Source: an uncultured Flammeovirgaceae bacterium | GTDB lineage: Bacteria; Bacteroidota; Bacteroidia; Cytophagales; Cyclobacteriaceae | Direction of reading: 5' to 3' | Assembly (NCBI GenBank): GCA_937138955.1 | Contig: CAKZPJ010000690.1 | Coordinates: forward strand, 1-6,834 | DNA: 6,834 nt | Shown here: one piece after another, positions 6,164 to 6,834 of the stretch | Layout of the letters: each line of letters opens with the position of its first letter | Position numbering within the stretch: position 1 is the stretch's first letter | Notes under the pieces: model-generated | Seen by the model: only the letters and a program-made list of their open reading frames with translations | Database searches by the model: none | Told to the model about the DNA's origin: nothing | Made by a program: the position numbers and the translations under genes

Positions 6164-6834
6164 ATGAAAAAAACTTTTCAGATGATCGGATTATTCGTTG
6201 GTGCGTTATTATTGGTGTTACTCTTTGGGGGCTTTTTATTTATCAAACTAAGTCCGGAGTTTGGGGGCAAACCAACCTCTGAACAGAAAGAAGCTTTTGC
6301 TCAGTTGGATCACTACGAAGAAGGAGCGTTCACCAATCTAATTCCAACCTCGATGGATATGAGTTTTGGAAATATTGTTTCGGTACTGCGAGATTTCATT
6401 CAAGGCATTCCCAATAGTACCCCAGACTTTTCTTTACCAGTCGAGTCAGTAGATTCCCTAGATATTGCTACCCATACCGATTCGATTGCTCAGATTACTT
6501 GGTTCGGCCATTCAGCCGTCTTGTTAGAGATCGACGGTTCACGAATTCTCTTAGACCCAATGTTGGGTGATGTTCCCGCTCCGCATCCTTGGTTAGGTAA
6601 CGACCGCTTTAATAAAGAACTACCCATTAGTGTTGAACAACTTCCGTCGATTGATGCCGTGCTTATCTCTCACGACCACTACGATCACCTGGACTACGGT
6701 TCGGTACAAAAACTAAAGGAAAAGGTCAAGAACTTCTACGTTCCGTTAGGAGTAGGGGCACATTTGAGCCAGTGGGGAGTAGCTGAATCAGCTATTCATG
6801 AACTCAACTGGTGGGAAGAGATCAATCACGCCGA
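6164..6834 (+). CDS. Membrane-anchored metallo-beta-lactamase-fold hydrolase, NAPE-PLD/UlaG-like (3' end outside window)
   Basis: The first 223 residues of an MBL-fold metal-dependent hydrolase are visible and the frame runs open off the right edge. It starts at ATG 6164 with MKKTFQMIG, then a hydrophobic helix of about 20 residues (8-27) with no obvious signal peptidase site, so it is probably an N-terminal anchor with the enzyme outside the cytoplasm. The catalytic domain opens with ITWFGHSAVLLEIDG (111-125) and ILLDPMLG (128-135), followed by the zinc-binding HDHYDHLD (170-177), giving His170, His172, Asp174 and His175. Then come FYVPLGVGAHL (191-201) and ELNWWEE (213-219), typical of the COG2220 group that includes NAPE-hydrolysing phospholipase D. 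Later metal ligands are outside the window. Related proteins cleave phosphodiesters, lactones or lipids, so a lipid substrate is only a guess. A -7-like element lies 40 bases upstream. Confidence 0.88.
   Translation, partial: MKKTFQMIGLFVGALLLVLLFGGFLFIKLSPEFGGKPTSEQKEAFAQLDHYEEGAFTNLIPTSMDMSFGNIVSVLRDFIQGIPNSTPDFSLPVESVDSLDIATHTDSIAQITWFGHSAVLLEIDGSRILLDPMLGDVPAPHPWLGNDRFNKELPISVEQLPSIDAVLISHDHYDHLDYGSVQKLKEKVKNFYVPLGVGAHLSQWGVAESAIHELNWWEEINHA

Noticed and set aside
1..6834. CRISPR arrays, tandem repeats, insertion sequence ends, tRNA or rRNA genes, toxin-antitoxin or defence modules
   Set aside because: Reading both strands showed no regularly spaced repeats, transposase motifs, cloverleaf-like segments or defence-type genes.

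Overview
This window looks like a piece of a Bacteroidota chromosome, possibly a marine or Cytophagales-like lineage. That is an inference from moderate base composition (in the mid-40s % GC by eye), gene starts without Shine-Dalgarno sequences, one exact match to the Bacteroidota -7 promoter element (TAnnTTTG at 6116-6123), and the protein families present. I see no mobile element, tRNA, rRNA, CRISPR array or prophage gene. It reads as ordinary core or accessory metabolism.

Layout from left to right. (1) 1-607 (+) is the C-terminal part of a PhoD-like alkaline phosphatase, cut by the window edge. (2) 759-1847 (+) is a complete Old Yellow Enzyme family flavin oxidoreductase. (3) 3530 down to 1882 (-) is a probable two-gene unit: a PPP-type metallophosphoesterase, then, 17 bases later, a secreted protein of unknown function that resembles a beta-propeller. 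The secreted gene converges on the OYE gene at a perfect 8-bp stem-loop. (4) A 235-base divergent spacer leads to 3766-5016 (+), a complete secreted GH33 sialidase with all catalytic residues. (5) 5446 down to 5009 (-) is a small SRPBCC-fold protein whose 3' end overlaps the sialidase end by 8 bases. (6) 5521-6066 (+) is an NADPH-dependent FMN reductase-like flavoprotein, divergent from the SRPBCC gene across 74 bases. (7) 6164-6834 (+) is the N-terminal part of a membrane-anchored metallo-beta-lactamase-fold hydrolase of the NAPE-PLD/UlaG-like type, cut by the right edge.

The genes do not form one obvious pathway. Orientation changes often, and only the 3530-1882 pair is packed like an operon. 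Three products appear exported or membrane-anchored (sialidase, propeller-like protein, MBL hydrolase), and the PhoD fragment probably is too. Two are flavin-dependent redox enzymes (OYE and FMN reductase). The sialidase has no sialic acid uptake or catabolic genes beside it in this window. I found no convincing new biological system. The most useful leads are the uncharacterised secreted protein paired with a phosphatase, its ambiguous GTG start, and the two compact tail-to-tail gene junctions.
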